A DNA stretch of 22,582 nucleotides from Chara braunii (GCA_003427395.1 BFEA01000469.1:53984-76565), one strand, 5' to 3'; positions 1-9,386 are shown, counted from the first letter of the stretch. Made by a program: numbers and translations. The notes: generated from the sequence alone by a model not told the origin.

Positions 1-509
1 GCGCAATTTTTAGGCGCGCGTGTGATATTTTTGATTGAGTGGGCGGCCGGTCTGGTCGACCGACCCGGACCGTACTATGGGTCTGATTGAGGAACAACAA
101 CTCGTTTTTGGTTGACACGCGCGACCGATAGTAGGGATGGCGCGCAGGGTGGCGCGCGGCGTGGCCACATCGCGGCCTAAGTAAGTCGGCGCGGATGCCT
201 AGGGTTGGCACGCCGGTGGTAGGCAGAAAAGGGGGCAGGCTATTTTTATCAGGCGTGGGCTCTGCGCGACACCACTTCATATCGAGGTCCGCGCATAGCT
301 GTTTCAGGCTTGGGCTTAGCCCTATAGGTTACAGCATTGGATTGGTACGCAGCAGGCGCAATGATCAAAGCCAACGACAGGTAGTAGAGGAGCAGAGCAC
401 GACGAAAAGGCTTGAGGGGTTGATGGTCTTATCAGACTATCCCCCTCGGCTTTTGCTATCACAGTGGGCCAAGGGGGGGTGTCGTGGTCCCTGCCCAACT
501 ACCGCTCGT
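1..509. other. GC-rich stretch without a recognisable gene
   Basis: I see no gene, RNA or repeat that I can name here. The composition is GC-rich with many CpG-containing motifs near the left edge. The open frames that cross it run into the TA microsatellite and give alternating Ile-Tyr peptide, which marks them as spurious. Confidence 0.5.
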
Positions 510-535
510 TTATATATATATATATATTATATATA

Positions 536-569
<34 letters not shown>

Positions 570-603
570 CTGTTTGTGACGATATATATATATATATATT
601 ATT
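510..603. repeat. (TA)n microsatellite, interrupted
   Basis: Two runs of TA dinucleotides, 510-569 and 581-603, are separated by a short unique sequence. Single-base interruptions (tat-tat junctions) show it is an imperfect, ageing microsatellite. Such runs can extrude as cruciforms. Confidence 0.97.
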
Positions 604-674
604 TCTGAATTTTTTTCAGGTTATTATTACCATCGCGTCCGTACGTGGATGCGAAAACACGATGGGTTCACCCA

Positions 675-895
675 CGAACTGTGGGAGTGCCGACCCGTGT
701 TCGGACCCAGATGATGGAACGTGATGAGTGAAGCCAAATATTCTGGCTTATCTTGGGGCGCTCGTCGGGTGTTGCGGGTGACCCGCAGCGATAGTGCCGC
801 AGTCGTCGTTCGTCGAACAGGGTGTAGGGGTGAGGGACTAATAGAACTGGCTGGTAGCCGGTCCCCTCCGGAGTTTCCCCTCGGGATAGCTGGAG
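675..895 (+). pseudogene. LSU (25S/28S) rRNA-like fragment, domain II
   Basis: This segment is collinear with the domain II region of eukaryotic LSU rRNA that I know. Matching blocks appear in the right order: a GGACCC..GATG.(T)GAAC block near 704-722, a GTGAAGCCA block followed by a TCTGGCTT arm near 728-750, TCGTTCGTC near 807-815, then GGTGTAGGGG-GA-GGACTAAT-GAAC and TAGC-GGT-CCCTCCG-AGTTTCCC-TC-GGATAGCTGGAG through 895. Substitutions occur at nearly invariant positions, there is an insertion around 757-783, and the similarity stops after the GATAGCTGGAG block. I infer a decayed or truncated rDNA-derived copy and not a functional gene. The known LSU order was recalled, not aligned by program. 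Confidence 0.75.
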
Positions 896-3275
896 TTGAC
901 GGGCAGTCGGAAATCAGCAGCGTTGGCTCGCAGGGGAGCTGCTACACACTCCCTAGTAGAGTTCGACTTCCGTGATCTCCGATTCACTGTCTGTAGCAGT
1001 CGGTGCTCTTAGCGGTATCTGGATTAGCACACAGTTACGCGTCCTACCGCAGCAAGGCAACTGGGGAAAACGGGCGGGAGAGCGCGAACGAAGGATAGGA
1101 AAAGGGAGGATGAACCCGGACGTGGGGGGGAGCCGGCAGGCGCTGGTTCATAGCGGGGCGGAGCACAGTGAGGGAGACAGGCGCCACGTGAAGAGCAGCG
1201 GCAGCAAGCGGGCGCAAAGGAGCGACAGGGCAGCAGCGGAGAAAGCCGGTGAGCGAGACCGAACCCGGGAGTAGCTTTGCGCCGGGAACATCCGACAAGG
1301 GGGCGTCGAAAGGGGAACCAAGAAGACGGGCGAGATAGCTGGTTGGAGGCCGTCAGTAGGAAGTGTGACGGAAGGTAAGGAAAGCGCAAAAAGGGGGAGC
1401 AGATGGGCATAAGCGGAGCGAATGAACCGAGATGAGGAGTCGTGCCAGGTTCGTGCAGGGATGGATTGGGCAATGGCAGAGCTGGGCGGAGGGAGTCATG
1501 TCGAGAGAAACGTAACTCTCTCGATCTTTGATGACATCGAGAGAGGGAAGGGGGGATCCCGAGGTCCGGGCTCTGGGCGAAGCTGATGGTAGGGGTAGAT
1601 TAGAAGGAGAGTTAGTAGTTTAAGACATAGATGAGAAAGGAGCCCCGAGAAGATATGGCGGAGTGAGGAAAGAAGAAGGGAAGAACGAGTGTATCTTGCT
1701 CGTTTGTATATGGATTTAGGGGAGAGAGGACACAAAACCGAGGTTTTCGGCTACGGCAAATCGGTTGGCATGGTTAGTTCGCGTGTTAGGGTGCTAGGTA
1801 GTGAAGTAGGAGAGAGTGTGCCTGCGCGGAGGGTGTCAAGGAAGGAGGAAAAGTGGGTGAATGAACCTAGCGCGGATTCGCGCCAAGTGCGCCCAAGAAC
1901 CGGCATGGTGGGAAAAAGTTCAACTTCGGCCATTAGCTAATGAATATGGGCAGGGAAGGCTATGAAGTAGAGGTTTGGAAGGCTGCGAAGTCGATGGTAG
2001 AGCCGGCTTTCGCGATAACGGGGTAGTTTTTGTGGTGTATGAGGCGTGGGCTGCGCTCGTAGGAAGGACTACGACTAGTATTGGATGGAGATGAATCCGT
2101 CTGCGTTTTAGGGGAAGGTGCATTCGGACAGTGTTCGCCTATCGGTGGAAGTAGCGCGGGCTCAAACGTGGAGTGGGGAACTTACCTATCGGCCGGAGCG
2201 TAGTTCACCCCGTCGAAGGGGAAAGCCACTCCCTAGCGCTCACTGCGCGTGGCCTAAAGACATGAATCTGGCCGCTTTCTAGCGGAAGATTCATTTTCTT
2301 TTGTGAACACTCTAGGAGACGGAACAACGGACTGTACCCGATTGACTGACCAGTTGACTTCTTGCCTTTCTGGCAGGCTTCAGGGAGGGAGCTCACCTGC
2401 AAAACGAGAGGGGGGGGGGTTCTTAGCGACAGTTTAGCAAGGTTGTAGGTGTTGGCTCGAGGCTCGATGTGGCAGTCTTCGATCCTTGCAGATGGTTACC
2501 CCGAGTTGTGACCGCCTCAGCGCCCGTATCCATGTATATCTGAGCGCGTGAGCTTGGGCGGGCAGGTAGGCCACGTGCTACCTTGCTCTGTTGGGGTGAG
2601 TGGGTGTCCTCGCCTGCACTATGATATCGACCTGCTGCATACGTCCCGTTTGCCTTGCAAATGTTTCCTTGCGGGTTGGTGTATTTTCCATATGGTGTGG
2701 TCGTGTCTGTTGATGCCAAACTATGTTTTGCTGCCTTGCTGCCGGGCGGTCCCTCTGCCGATCGTGTCTTTCGTGTGCATCAAGTGGGCTGCCGTGCTGC
2801 AGATGCAGCGAGCTATTATCGTACCGAAGCGCAACCTATGCACCTGCGATTGAGCCTCGGGCTGATGGAACGGTTGTCGGCTTGAGTGATTGTTGTGTCA
2901 TAGGGCTGCTGTTGTGGTCAAGACTTGGACGACGGTCACAAATTATTTATTACCACTTACTATTGACTCAAACCGTCGTTGTTGTGAAGTACAAACCGCC
3001 GCCTACCATTGGCAGGAGTAGAGTACCTTACTGACCTTGTCGTGACAACCATGGGCGACGGCTATGGTTGGTAGTGGAGCGTGAACTCCTTGAGCACCAC
3101 CTCGCCAGGGTGCACAGCGGCAGTGGGATTCCGAGGAGAGAGACTGCAACCAGTTAGCATGGTGGCGATTTGGTCTGTGAGCCTGTTGTTTTGGGCTTTG
3201 TAGAGGCCGTTGCGAGCTGCTTCTGGGTGTCGTTGGCCGTTGCGGGTTGCTTCAGGTTGTTGTGCAGCAGCGATT
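896..3275. other. GC-rich geneless stretch
   Basis: No gene is supported. Open frames exist on both strands (for example a minus-strand frame at 1024-1473) but are low-complexity Pro/Ser/Arg-rich shadows of the base composition, overlap one another, and lack any domain I recognise. A G-run lies at about 2411-2419. Around 2423-2520 there is a faint resemblance to a 3' region of LSU rRNA, reported separately as a weak observation. Two isolated half-motifs resembling the 3' arm of the hairpin family found further right occur near 1066 and 1327. Confidence 0.45.
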
Positions 3276-3317
3276 GATCTAAAGAGGGGTATTGGGGTTT
3301 GGAGGAGTGAGTAGACT
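3276..3317 (+). other. Candidate polypurine tract 5' of left LTR
   Basis: A purine-dominated stretch (AAAGAGGGG, then GGGG, GGAGGAG and GAG blocks) ends immediately before the inferred TG start of the left LTR-like repeat. In LTR retrotransposons the plus-strand primer lies directly upstream of the 3' LTR, so this would make the left copy a 3' LTR of a plus-strand element lying mostly to the left. The tract is interrupted by several T residues, so the call is tentative. Confidence 0.3.
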
Positions 3318-3692
3318 TGAGAAGGGAGGTCTTTGCTGCAAATTGGAGGGTCGCCAGGGAGTCAGCGGGTGGTAGTTTTGGTCTCAGATGGCTGAGTTGT
3401 TCCGCGTGTTTTGGCCACCATTGTGGGGCCCTCGAGCGAACCAAGGAATCAAGGCCCTCTCTCGAGAGTATGAGAGCACGCTTCTTGTATCTGAGCGACT
3501 TAAACTTTCTCTATCCGCCCATCTAAATCTAAGTCTAATCCTGTTCTGAGAGGAAGGCGGCAGGCGGGATTGCAACTCGTAGGACCGCGACAAGACTCTG
3601 TGGGGAGTCAGCCCACCGATTGCGGGAGCTCTGCCGGAACTCAGGAGGAGTTCTGGAGGCAGGGAACAGAAAGGTAATTGTTGTTTTCCCTC

Positions 3693-3698
3693 TATAAA
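3693..3698 (+). promoter_or_regulatory. TATA-like box in left LTR (upstream site)
   Basis: TATAAA occurs in a block (CTATAAAC, then AGTATAGCCCC) that is conserved at the matching place in the inverted right copy near 17748-17753. Conservation between copies supports a functional origin, but a second conserved TATA-like block lies further downstream, so which one drove transcription is unknown. Confidence 0.4.
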
Positions 3699-3950
3699 CC
3701 AAGTATAGCCCCTATCTATACACCTTGCTATGTATTTGACTGAGTGCATTGCGTGCACCCTGTATTTGACTTTGAGTTTGACTTTCAGGACATAACTCAG
3801 ACTAAGTAAAGGAATGCATGTGCAATCTCAGTTTCAATTTTGTTGACAGCCTGAAGGCAGATTGTGAACAACAGCGGAATTGCATCAGGGGGAAGGGTAA
3901 AAGAAAGGCAGTCTTGCTTGAGATTGAAAGGGTCATGTGGGGTCAGACAT

Positions 3951-4690
3951 GTTCCATAAGATTGGATGGCCTGACTGCTGTGTTTTAATTTTCGGATTGC
4001 ATTGAGAATCAAACTAGTTCCATAGGATTGGATGACTTGGTTCCCTTGTTTAATTGGGTCTTACTCTGTTTCATTAGTTTCTGAGCGAGGAGGTATGAGC
4101 AAGTTCCATAAAATTGGATGGCTCTGCCTCTTCCTGCTTTTGTTCTGAGGAAGTAACGTTGGTTGGGGGCGAGGCACGTTCCATAAGATTGGATGGCCTT
4201 GGACTCATACCACGCACAGCTGAATCAGAGAGGAATGAACTTGGCGGAGGAGCAGACATGTTCCATAAGATTGGATGGTCTGGCCCAATGCCTCTCACAT
4301 GCTGAAACCCAAAGGTTATAATTTGGTTATATCTTATTACTATTCTATTTAAGGACAGGCTGGTCAGACAGGGTCCTATAACATTGGGTGATCTGACTAC
4401 ACTTTATCATAAAGTTATAGAGAGTATAATTAAAAATATAACTGAAGGTAACTTTGGGCAGGCTGAGCTTTGTTTCTAAGGTGAACGACTCAGTCATATG
4501 CTCAGTTTTTGAACACTAAGTTCAGAAAGATATATATAACTCGGATATTAAACAGTTCAGGGCGACTAAGCATTGTTTCTAATATGAATGGCTTAGTCAT
4601 ATGCCCAAAGGAAGAGAGAAGTAGTTATTCGACCTGTTCGTGTATACTCAATGGCTGAGTCAGATATGTTCCATAAGATTGGATGGCCTG
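3951..4690 (+). repeat. Seven-copy short motif array within left LTR
   Basis: A 19-base motif close to GTTCCATAAGATTGGATGG starts at 3951, 4017, 4103, 4178, 4260, 4373 and 4668. Spacing is about 66-113 bases except for the last gap of 295. Several copies are framed by CAGACAT before and GGCCTGAC after, giving short GTCAG/CTGAC inverted flanks that could form hairpins. The sixth copy is the most diverged. The corresponding array in the right LTR uses a different variant of the motif. Confidence 0.9.
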
Positions 4691-5004
4691 ACTCTACGCC
4701 TTATGTAAATTGGGTACAAATGGGTAATTTACTGAGAAGACATGAACTATTGTCTGTTGAATTGACCTTGGGATGTTGAGAGTACTTACCTTTGTGATTT
4801 GGCCTGCATGTGACTTAGTGAGGCTACTACTTGGTCTGAGTTTCAGTTTGACAGGTAGTTGCTTTAGAGGCTCGATACGTGCTAGAGCGATAGGAGTTAG
4901 CTTCAATTCCTGCATTTTTCGAGCTAAGTTTTTTTTACTTAGATCAATTCTCGCATTTTCTAAGATCTTTTATAATACTTGGCTTTGTGTAAACTTTGGT
5001 AAGC

Positions 5005-5300
5005 TAATTTCTCTACGGGAAGCGCTGCCGAAATTTTTGCAAATCCAAGGAGTTAGTTAAATTTTGACTTGTCAAAGTTCAACTTGTCTAAAGTTTATAT
5101 ATGACTTAGTAAAAATATGGAAAGTCTCCTTTTCTAAACGGAGTGCTGTCCAAATTTTTGCTAAATCAGGGAGATAGACAAAATTAGGCTTTGGAGAGTC
5201 AAAGACTATTTCTGTTTTCACATTCGGGCTGATATGAATTTTGAAAAGGCACTTTCCCTACGGGAAGCGCTGACGAAATTTTCTTAGTTTAAAGGAGATA
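5005..5300 (+). repeat. Three subrepeats of about 120 bp in left LTR
   Basis: Three related segments carry the core CTACGGGAAGCGCTGCCGAA and then AATTTTTGC and GGAG-TAG, centred near 5020, 5145 and 5265. The middle one reads CTAAACGGAGTGCTGTCCAA. The right LTR has four such segments (near 16005, 16130, 16255 and 16380). An ambiguous base (N) lies at 5301, and another at about 5453, so read coverage here was imperfect. Confidence 0.8.
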
Positions 5301-5310
5301 NATTATATTT

Positions 5311-5335
5311 TGACAGGTGGCGATTCTGGCGATCC
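5311..5335 (+). other. PBS-like motif inside the LTR-like repeat
   Basis: After TTTTGACA comes GG and then TGGCGATTCTGGCGATCC, which has the form of an LTR 3' end (CA) followed by a TGG-starting primer-binding site. The right copy preserves it in inverse (TGGTGACTCTGGCGATCC, near 15949-15970). It may be a relic of an older, shorter LTR now embedded in a composite repeat, or it may be chance. Confidence 0.35.
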
Positions 5336-6434
5336 ACTCTGTATAAGAAAGATTATGCCAAGGTTTGATTTTGCTTTGGGCACTGCTTAAAGGTAGAGTC
5401 AGACCCAGTTAACTAAGATGATTTGAGTGAGAATGTGTTATGGAGTTGTATTNTCCATACACTTATAATTTTAGCTTGGAGATTGGTCTGTCATGTGTTA
5501 CATATCCACTTGATCGTTTGATTCAGGACTTGGACTAGTTTCTGCTTGATTCACAAGGATCATCTTCTGTTATCACTGATAACATATCGGTTGCCGTCTC
5601 GTCGGTTTACGATTCAACTCCAATCCACTCCTGTCACTCAACCTAAAGGCTTTAGCCTTGTGATTGAACTGTTTTGTTGTGTTTTCACCCGGACTTTACT
5701 GAATGGTCATCCAGCAAAAGTACTGAGTATTTATTTAAGAGTTGCACGAGTGAGGCTTGTATGGCTAAAGCGAGGGGTATGAGTGCAAGGAATGGTTGAA
5801 GTTTACCCCACGTAGTGTGTGGACTTCAGGATAAATCTTTGATGTGATTGCAGGTATGGTTGTGGTTCGGCTTCTGGATATGGCTGCCTACGATTACATA
5901 CATATATGGCTGAGAGGTGTCGCACTGTGACTGTGAGAAGTGATCGTCCTATATAAATAAGCCTTACGTATATATTTATATGTGTCTTGGGCGTGCGCAC
6001 AGTTTATTGTGATCGTGCGTAAGGGTTAGCCAGATTATGGCTTGAGAGAAAAGGGGAGATCCCCTTTTATCCTTTGCTTCTTAGAGATTTTCGTGGTCGG
6101 ACATTGGTCCTGGGCCGGGACTCAAGGTCCTTGTCCAGGACATCCCAAACCATAGACTCTGCAGGGAAGGAATCAGCCCCCGTATAGATCCTATTTGCCC
6201 CACTCTGCACAGAGTGCAGAAGAGGGTGTGTGGTCTTCAACTGCGCTTGGCGGTTGTCCAGCGTCGAGAGATTAACCCTCAAGGCGCGTGTCAGCCGACA
6301 CTTGAGTGTCGAATGCGACTCTCGAGATTAACGAGGACCGCATAATTATGGGTGCTACATAGTACGCCATCATTGCGACTGCTTGCGTATGCTTGCATTG
6401 CGAGTCGATATGAGTTAGCCCTGCGTCCGCGCGG

Positions 6435-6446
6435 TTTTATACTAAG
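6435..6446 (+). promoter_or_regulatory. Conserved TATA-like block in left LTR (downstream site)
   Basis: TTTTATACTAAG is followed by TCTCG and a GCGCGAC-rich block. The right copy keeps the same block on the minus strand near 14329-14340. About 700 bases of repeat follow before the CA end, a plausible R-U5 length for so long an LTR. Confidence 0.45.
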
Positions 6447-6917
6447 TCTCGCGCGCGACGCCTATCCGATTTCCGCATCGGAAAGTTATGGGTTGGCTAC
6501 CGAGGGGCTAGGAGCGGTGTCCCGTTGTTTGTGTAGTGCCGTGTTGTATAGGTGTGTGTGTGTTTTATTTTTTGCGTTCGTAGAGTGGTGTGCGCGTGGT
6601 CTGTGGGATGCGTCCTAGTCGATCGATGACGAGCCGCATTTGGGACTTCAACCCCCCAAGATGTCAGTTCACGTGCGGGCCCGATAGGCGTATTACCGCA
6701 CTTACTCCCTATGCTACAGCGAACGAGAAACGCCCTCGGCTGGTCCACCTTTGCGATTGCAACCGAGTAGCTTTCGTACTGTGGACTGGTAGCTCGGCGG
6801 GGATACGCCTACCGAAGGGAGGTGACAGCTCCCGTAAGGTGGATGTAAGTTGTGCCTCGCATAGGCCCTATCCTGTCGTAGGGGCTCGCAAGAGGTATGG
6901 CTGGCGCACTCGGCCGG

Positions 6918-7150
6918 AGCGGCCTAAGGAAGCTCCATTTTTGTGTTCCGCGACAAGGTTGGTCCAACTCCTGCGTGACGAGGTCGAGAGGGTCCCGCGC
7001 TGCCACATACGGTGCCGGACCAATGCGCTCGGCAGCGGCTTGAGGAAGCTCAATGTATATATCGGGACGAGGATTAAGACCAACTCCTGCGTGACGAGGT
7101 CGGGACGGTCTTGCGCTGCCCCGTGCGGTGTCGGACCGACGCGCTCGACA
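6918..7150 (+). repeat. 116-bp tandem duplication at the 3' end of left LTR
   Basis: Two units, about 6918-7033 and 7034-7150, share GAAGCTC, CCAACTCCTGCGTGACGAGG, and a GCGCTGCC..GTGC[GC]G..GGACC block. The second contains GTATATATCGGGACGAGG. The right LTR has a single unit (about 13730-13850), so the second unit was gained in the left copy or lost from the right. Confidence 0.8.
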
Positions 7151-7936
7151 GCGTTGCCTTAGCACCCGAAGTTGCGCTGCCCACATCCGTCTCAGCGCCC
7201 GTCCGATAGCCGCTCCGTAGTCGTTCAGCCATCGACCCTTCTGTGTTATTGCCTCTCCTGGTACTGCGCATGCACTCGACGCGGAATCCCGTCCTGATTC
7301 ATTCACCACTCTCCCTTTTTTTTTTTCTTATCTTTCCTCTACCACCTCTTTTGCTTCTCCCCACTGTTCACATTGTGAATGCTGTCACCATGGCCCGACG
7401 TCCGAATTCGAGCCATCTTCTCTCTGCCTCCGTGCTCCCTTTCTGCGCCCGTCACTCCTCTTCTACGAGCTGGTCATTGTCTTTCTCCTACACTAAGCTG
7501 CGTATTCACCCGTACACTGCACGGGTCTTAGTTGACACAGGCAGCGGGTCGGGGGTTATGAGAGCTGAATACCTGCCAAATCAATCAGCCGAAAGGCTGA
7601 TACTGGTGCGGCACGCGACTTGTGTCGAGTTGTGGTGATGAACCCGACACCACTACGGTTTTTTAGGGTGTCGGACTTGCTGTGCAGCCAGCAACATATG
7701 CCTTGCGAAGCGGGTCCGGTGCAAATCTTCGTGGTAGTAGCAACTTTTCAAATGAGGCTTCTGGTCGAAACGAGGAAGTGTCTCATGGGGACTTCTATTG
7801 GGACAGCTCTGCCACACAGCCCACAGTGTGTGGCCGCCTCCCCCCGGCGCCCCACTGACCCCGCCCAACTCAGGCATAGTTCACCTTCTTCGGGCCCCGA
7901 CGGACATGCTCACACTTAAACCTCTCACAACAGATG
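7151..7936 (+). repeat. 0.79 kb dispersed unit, copy A
   Basis: This segment is a direct repeat of 20351-21144 across its whole length, with scattered substitutions and small indels. It includes a pyrimidine tract with an 11-T run (7316-7326), the CACCATGGCCCGACG block and the LSU-like segment. It starts exactly where the left LTR ends and its similarity to copy B stops at ACAGATG. Six of eight substitutions that I compared in the best open frame change the amino acid, and an indel breaks the frame, so it does not evolve like coding DNA. Confidence 0.9.
7490..7830 (+). pseudogene. LSU rRNA-like segment in copy A (GTPase-centre region onward)
   Basis: The order of blocks follows eukaryotic LSU rRNA: GTTGACACAGGCAGCGG then GTTATGAGAGC (compare GACAGCAGGACGGTGGTCATGG), ACCTGCCAAATCAATCAG, CCGAAAGGCTGATACTGG, CACGCGAC, then GGTGCAAATCTTCGTGGTAG and TAGCAACTTTTCAAATG, then CCTCATGGGGAC. 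The conserved half of the GTPase-associated centre that normally lies between the CATGGAAGTC and CACCTGCC blocks is missing, which argues against function. This copy differs from copy B by several point changes. Confidence 0.7.
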
Positions 7937-8212
7937 GTGGGTGGCGGACTGTGTGCCCCCGCAGAGGGTTCCCGCCACTCAGGTTTCTTCCGCCTCGTGG
8001 GCTAATCACCCACCGGCTCGCATGCACGTTGAACTCCCCAGCCTGCGTTGTTAAAGGTGGGCACAGTAAAGGAATTTTCGCCAGCAACCCGAACATGCAG
8101 AAATTCGGACGGGCCCACCAGAAAAAAAGAAAAAGCGTGCTCCTAGGTGAAGCAGGTCCCGACGTCGGTCTCAAACTCGATCACCGAGCTAAAGACTTCA
8201 AAATGCGGTAAA
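7937..8212. other. Geneless stretch leading to an A-rich tail
   Basis: No gene is supported. A small inverted repeat (GTGGCGG near 7941, CCGCCAC near 7972) is present. The minus strand near 8165-8205 reads TAGCTCGGTGATCGAG, which resembles a tRNA-type box A, but I find no convincing box B. The sequence ends in an A-rich (AAAT)n tract, as retroposons often do. Confidence 0.3.
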
Positions 8213-8240
8213 AGAAAAATAAATAAATAAATAAATAAAG
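8213..8240 (+). repeat. (AAAT)n simple repeat or retroposon-like tail
   Basis: About six AAAT units follow AAAAGAAA. Simple A-rich tails of this type commonly end SINE or LINE insertions, but no flanking target-site duplication was identified. Confidence 0.6.
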
Positions 8241-8364
8241 GTAAGAATAAATGTCGCACGTTCCGCTGGCCCGCGATGTTGTGCACACCCAGGCTGCGCA
8301 TGGTTGTGCCTCGTCGTCAATACCCCGCACGCACCGCTCACCCAGACTAAAACCAAAACTCCCT

Positions 8365-8392
8365 CTCGCCCGCCTGCAGTCAAACGGGCGAG
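8365..8392. repeat. Isolated hairpin related to the 178-bp array
   Basis: CTCGCCCG (8365-8372) and CGGGCGAG (8385-8392) form a perfect 8-bp stem around a 12-base loop. The bases before it (AAAACTCCCT) resemble those before the array hairpins at 19995 and 20173, and the right arm continues AAACGGGCGAG as they do. I read it as a single dispersed copy of that family. Confidence 0.55.
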
Positions 8393-9380
8393 GTTATATC
8401 GGCGTGACTTGCAGGAGACACGACAAATACCCTTATAAGTGTATGTGGTACGACAGTCTGCCCGAACCTTATTAAGCGACGTCCCCGTCACAACAGACAA
8501 TCATGGTGACTACCGTCCAAATATTGTCCTCAGAAGTACAGGATAACTTCCTTAGTCTCTAACTCGATTAAAGCGGCTATTACGTTGTATCAACTCCAAG
8601 TCTCGATTCCTCAAAACAGTTGGACAAAAGTCAATGGTCAAGAATATCAATTAATTCCTGATAAAAAATAGAACCCTACAATAGGCGAATAATCGATTAG
8701 TTACAAACACGCTTCAACTTCAAATTCAACAAGTGGATAAAGCCACTTTCCACCAGCTATATTCACGGACAAGAATTCATCCAATGCCAAACTTAAGACT
8801 ACACCACTTTCGGTCTCTTTGAACGATATTCTATCGCGCCGGGCACCCAGATCATCCTACCACTAACTAAAACTCAAACTCAGTGGTGGGTTACAACGAT
8901 CATTCAGACTCAACTCAATCATACATCCTTTTCAAGCTTTTCTCCAAGTAATGCCCTATAGTGAGGAATAATCAGACACCTCAATCCTTTAGCTAATCTA
9001 GAAAATTAGGGAGGTTGACCCCATCACACAAGCCACGAATGTACCTTATGGGTAGGGCCCCATTAAGCCCGGTCCCACAAGGCATTACTATAATGCAGAA
9101 GTCACTCATCTTAGTCATTCATCAAACGGACGGGTAGGGGTATTCATTCAGTCTTCAAAAATAAATGAAAACCACCCCTTTTGCTCATAAATCCTACTTC
9201 TATGAGTAGGGTTCTTTGCTTTCATCATACCTTTTATCAATCTCATTCATAGGCTTCGCTCAGTGAGCAAACTCTCATAATCTTCTTCCAAATAAAATTC
9301 AAAGTTTATACTTCTCAAAATCTCACCATAATCAACCATTTTCCCTTGGTTTTTCTCAATCATGGGAAATATTGTCGCAG
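8393..9380. other. AT-rich geneless stretch
   Basis: I see no gene or nameable repeat. Stop codons are dense in all frames. It lies downstream of the gag remnant on the minus strand, where pol would be expected, but I could not recognise protease, reverse transcriptase or integrase motifs. Confidence 0.4.
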
Positions 9381-9386
9381 CCTAGT

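Larger units (their letters stand above)
3318..7150 (+). repeat. Giant LTR-like repeat, left copy (plus orientation)
   Basis: This block matches the reverse complement of 13730-18122 over its whole length, about 3.83 kb here against about 3.87 kb there once an inserted element is removed. It begins near TGAGAAGGG and ends GCTCGACA, giving TG..CA termini as in LTRs. Internal landmarks conserved in both copies are a TATAAA near 3693, an array of short motifs at 3951-4690, subrepeats at 5010-5290, a PBS-like motif at 5315-5335, a TTTTATACTAAG block at 6435, and a GC-rich 3' third. No primer-binding site follows position 7150, unlike the right copy, so it is more likely a 3' LTR or a broken copy than a 5' LTR. 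Five-base flanks (AGACT and GCGTT) do not match as a target-site duplication. No coding sequence is seen in it. Confidence 0.75.

Noticed and set aside
195-724. Open frames with long Ile-Tyr repeats
   Set aside because: They are translations of the (TA)n microsatellite.
1024-1473. 149-residue minus-strand frame in GC-rich DNA
   Set aside because: Pro/Ser/Arg-rich low-complexity product overlapping other frames, with no recognisable domain or gene context.
3951-4690. Spaced short repeats that could be taken for a CRISPR array
   Set aside because: Spacing is irregular (66-295 bases), the repeats drift, they sit inside an LTR-like repeat, and the DNA is eukaryotic in character.
6590-7309. Long frames on both strands (190 and 166 residues) at the LTR end
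   Set aside because: They lie in GC-rich LTR sequence, cross the LTR boundary into the next repeat, and are not conserved in the right LTR copy.
7243-7638. Retropepsin-like motif LVDTGSGSGVM in an open frame starting in copy A (and LVDTGTGSGVM near 20735 in copy B)
   Set aside because: The same bases align with the LSU rRNA GACAGCAGGACGG region, flanked on the 3' side by further collinear LSU blocks. The copies differ mostly by amino-acid-changing substitutions and a frame-breaking indel, so a protease gene is not supported.
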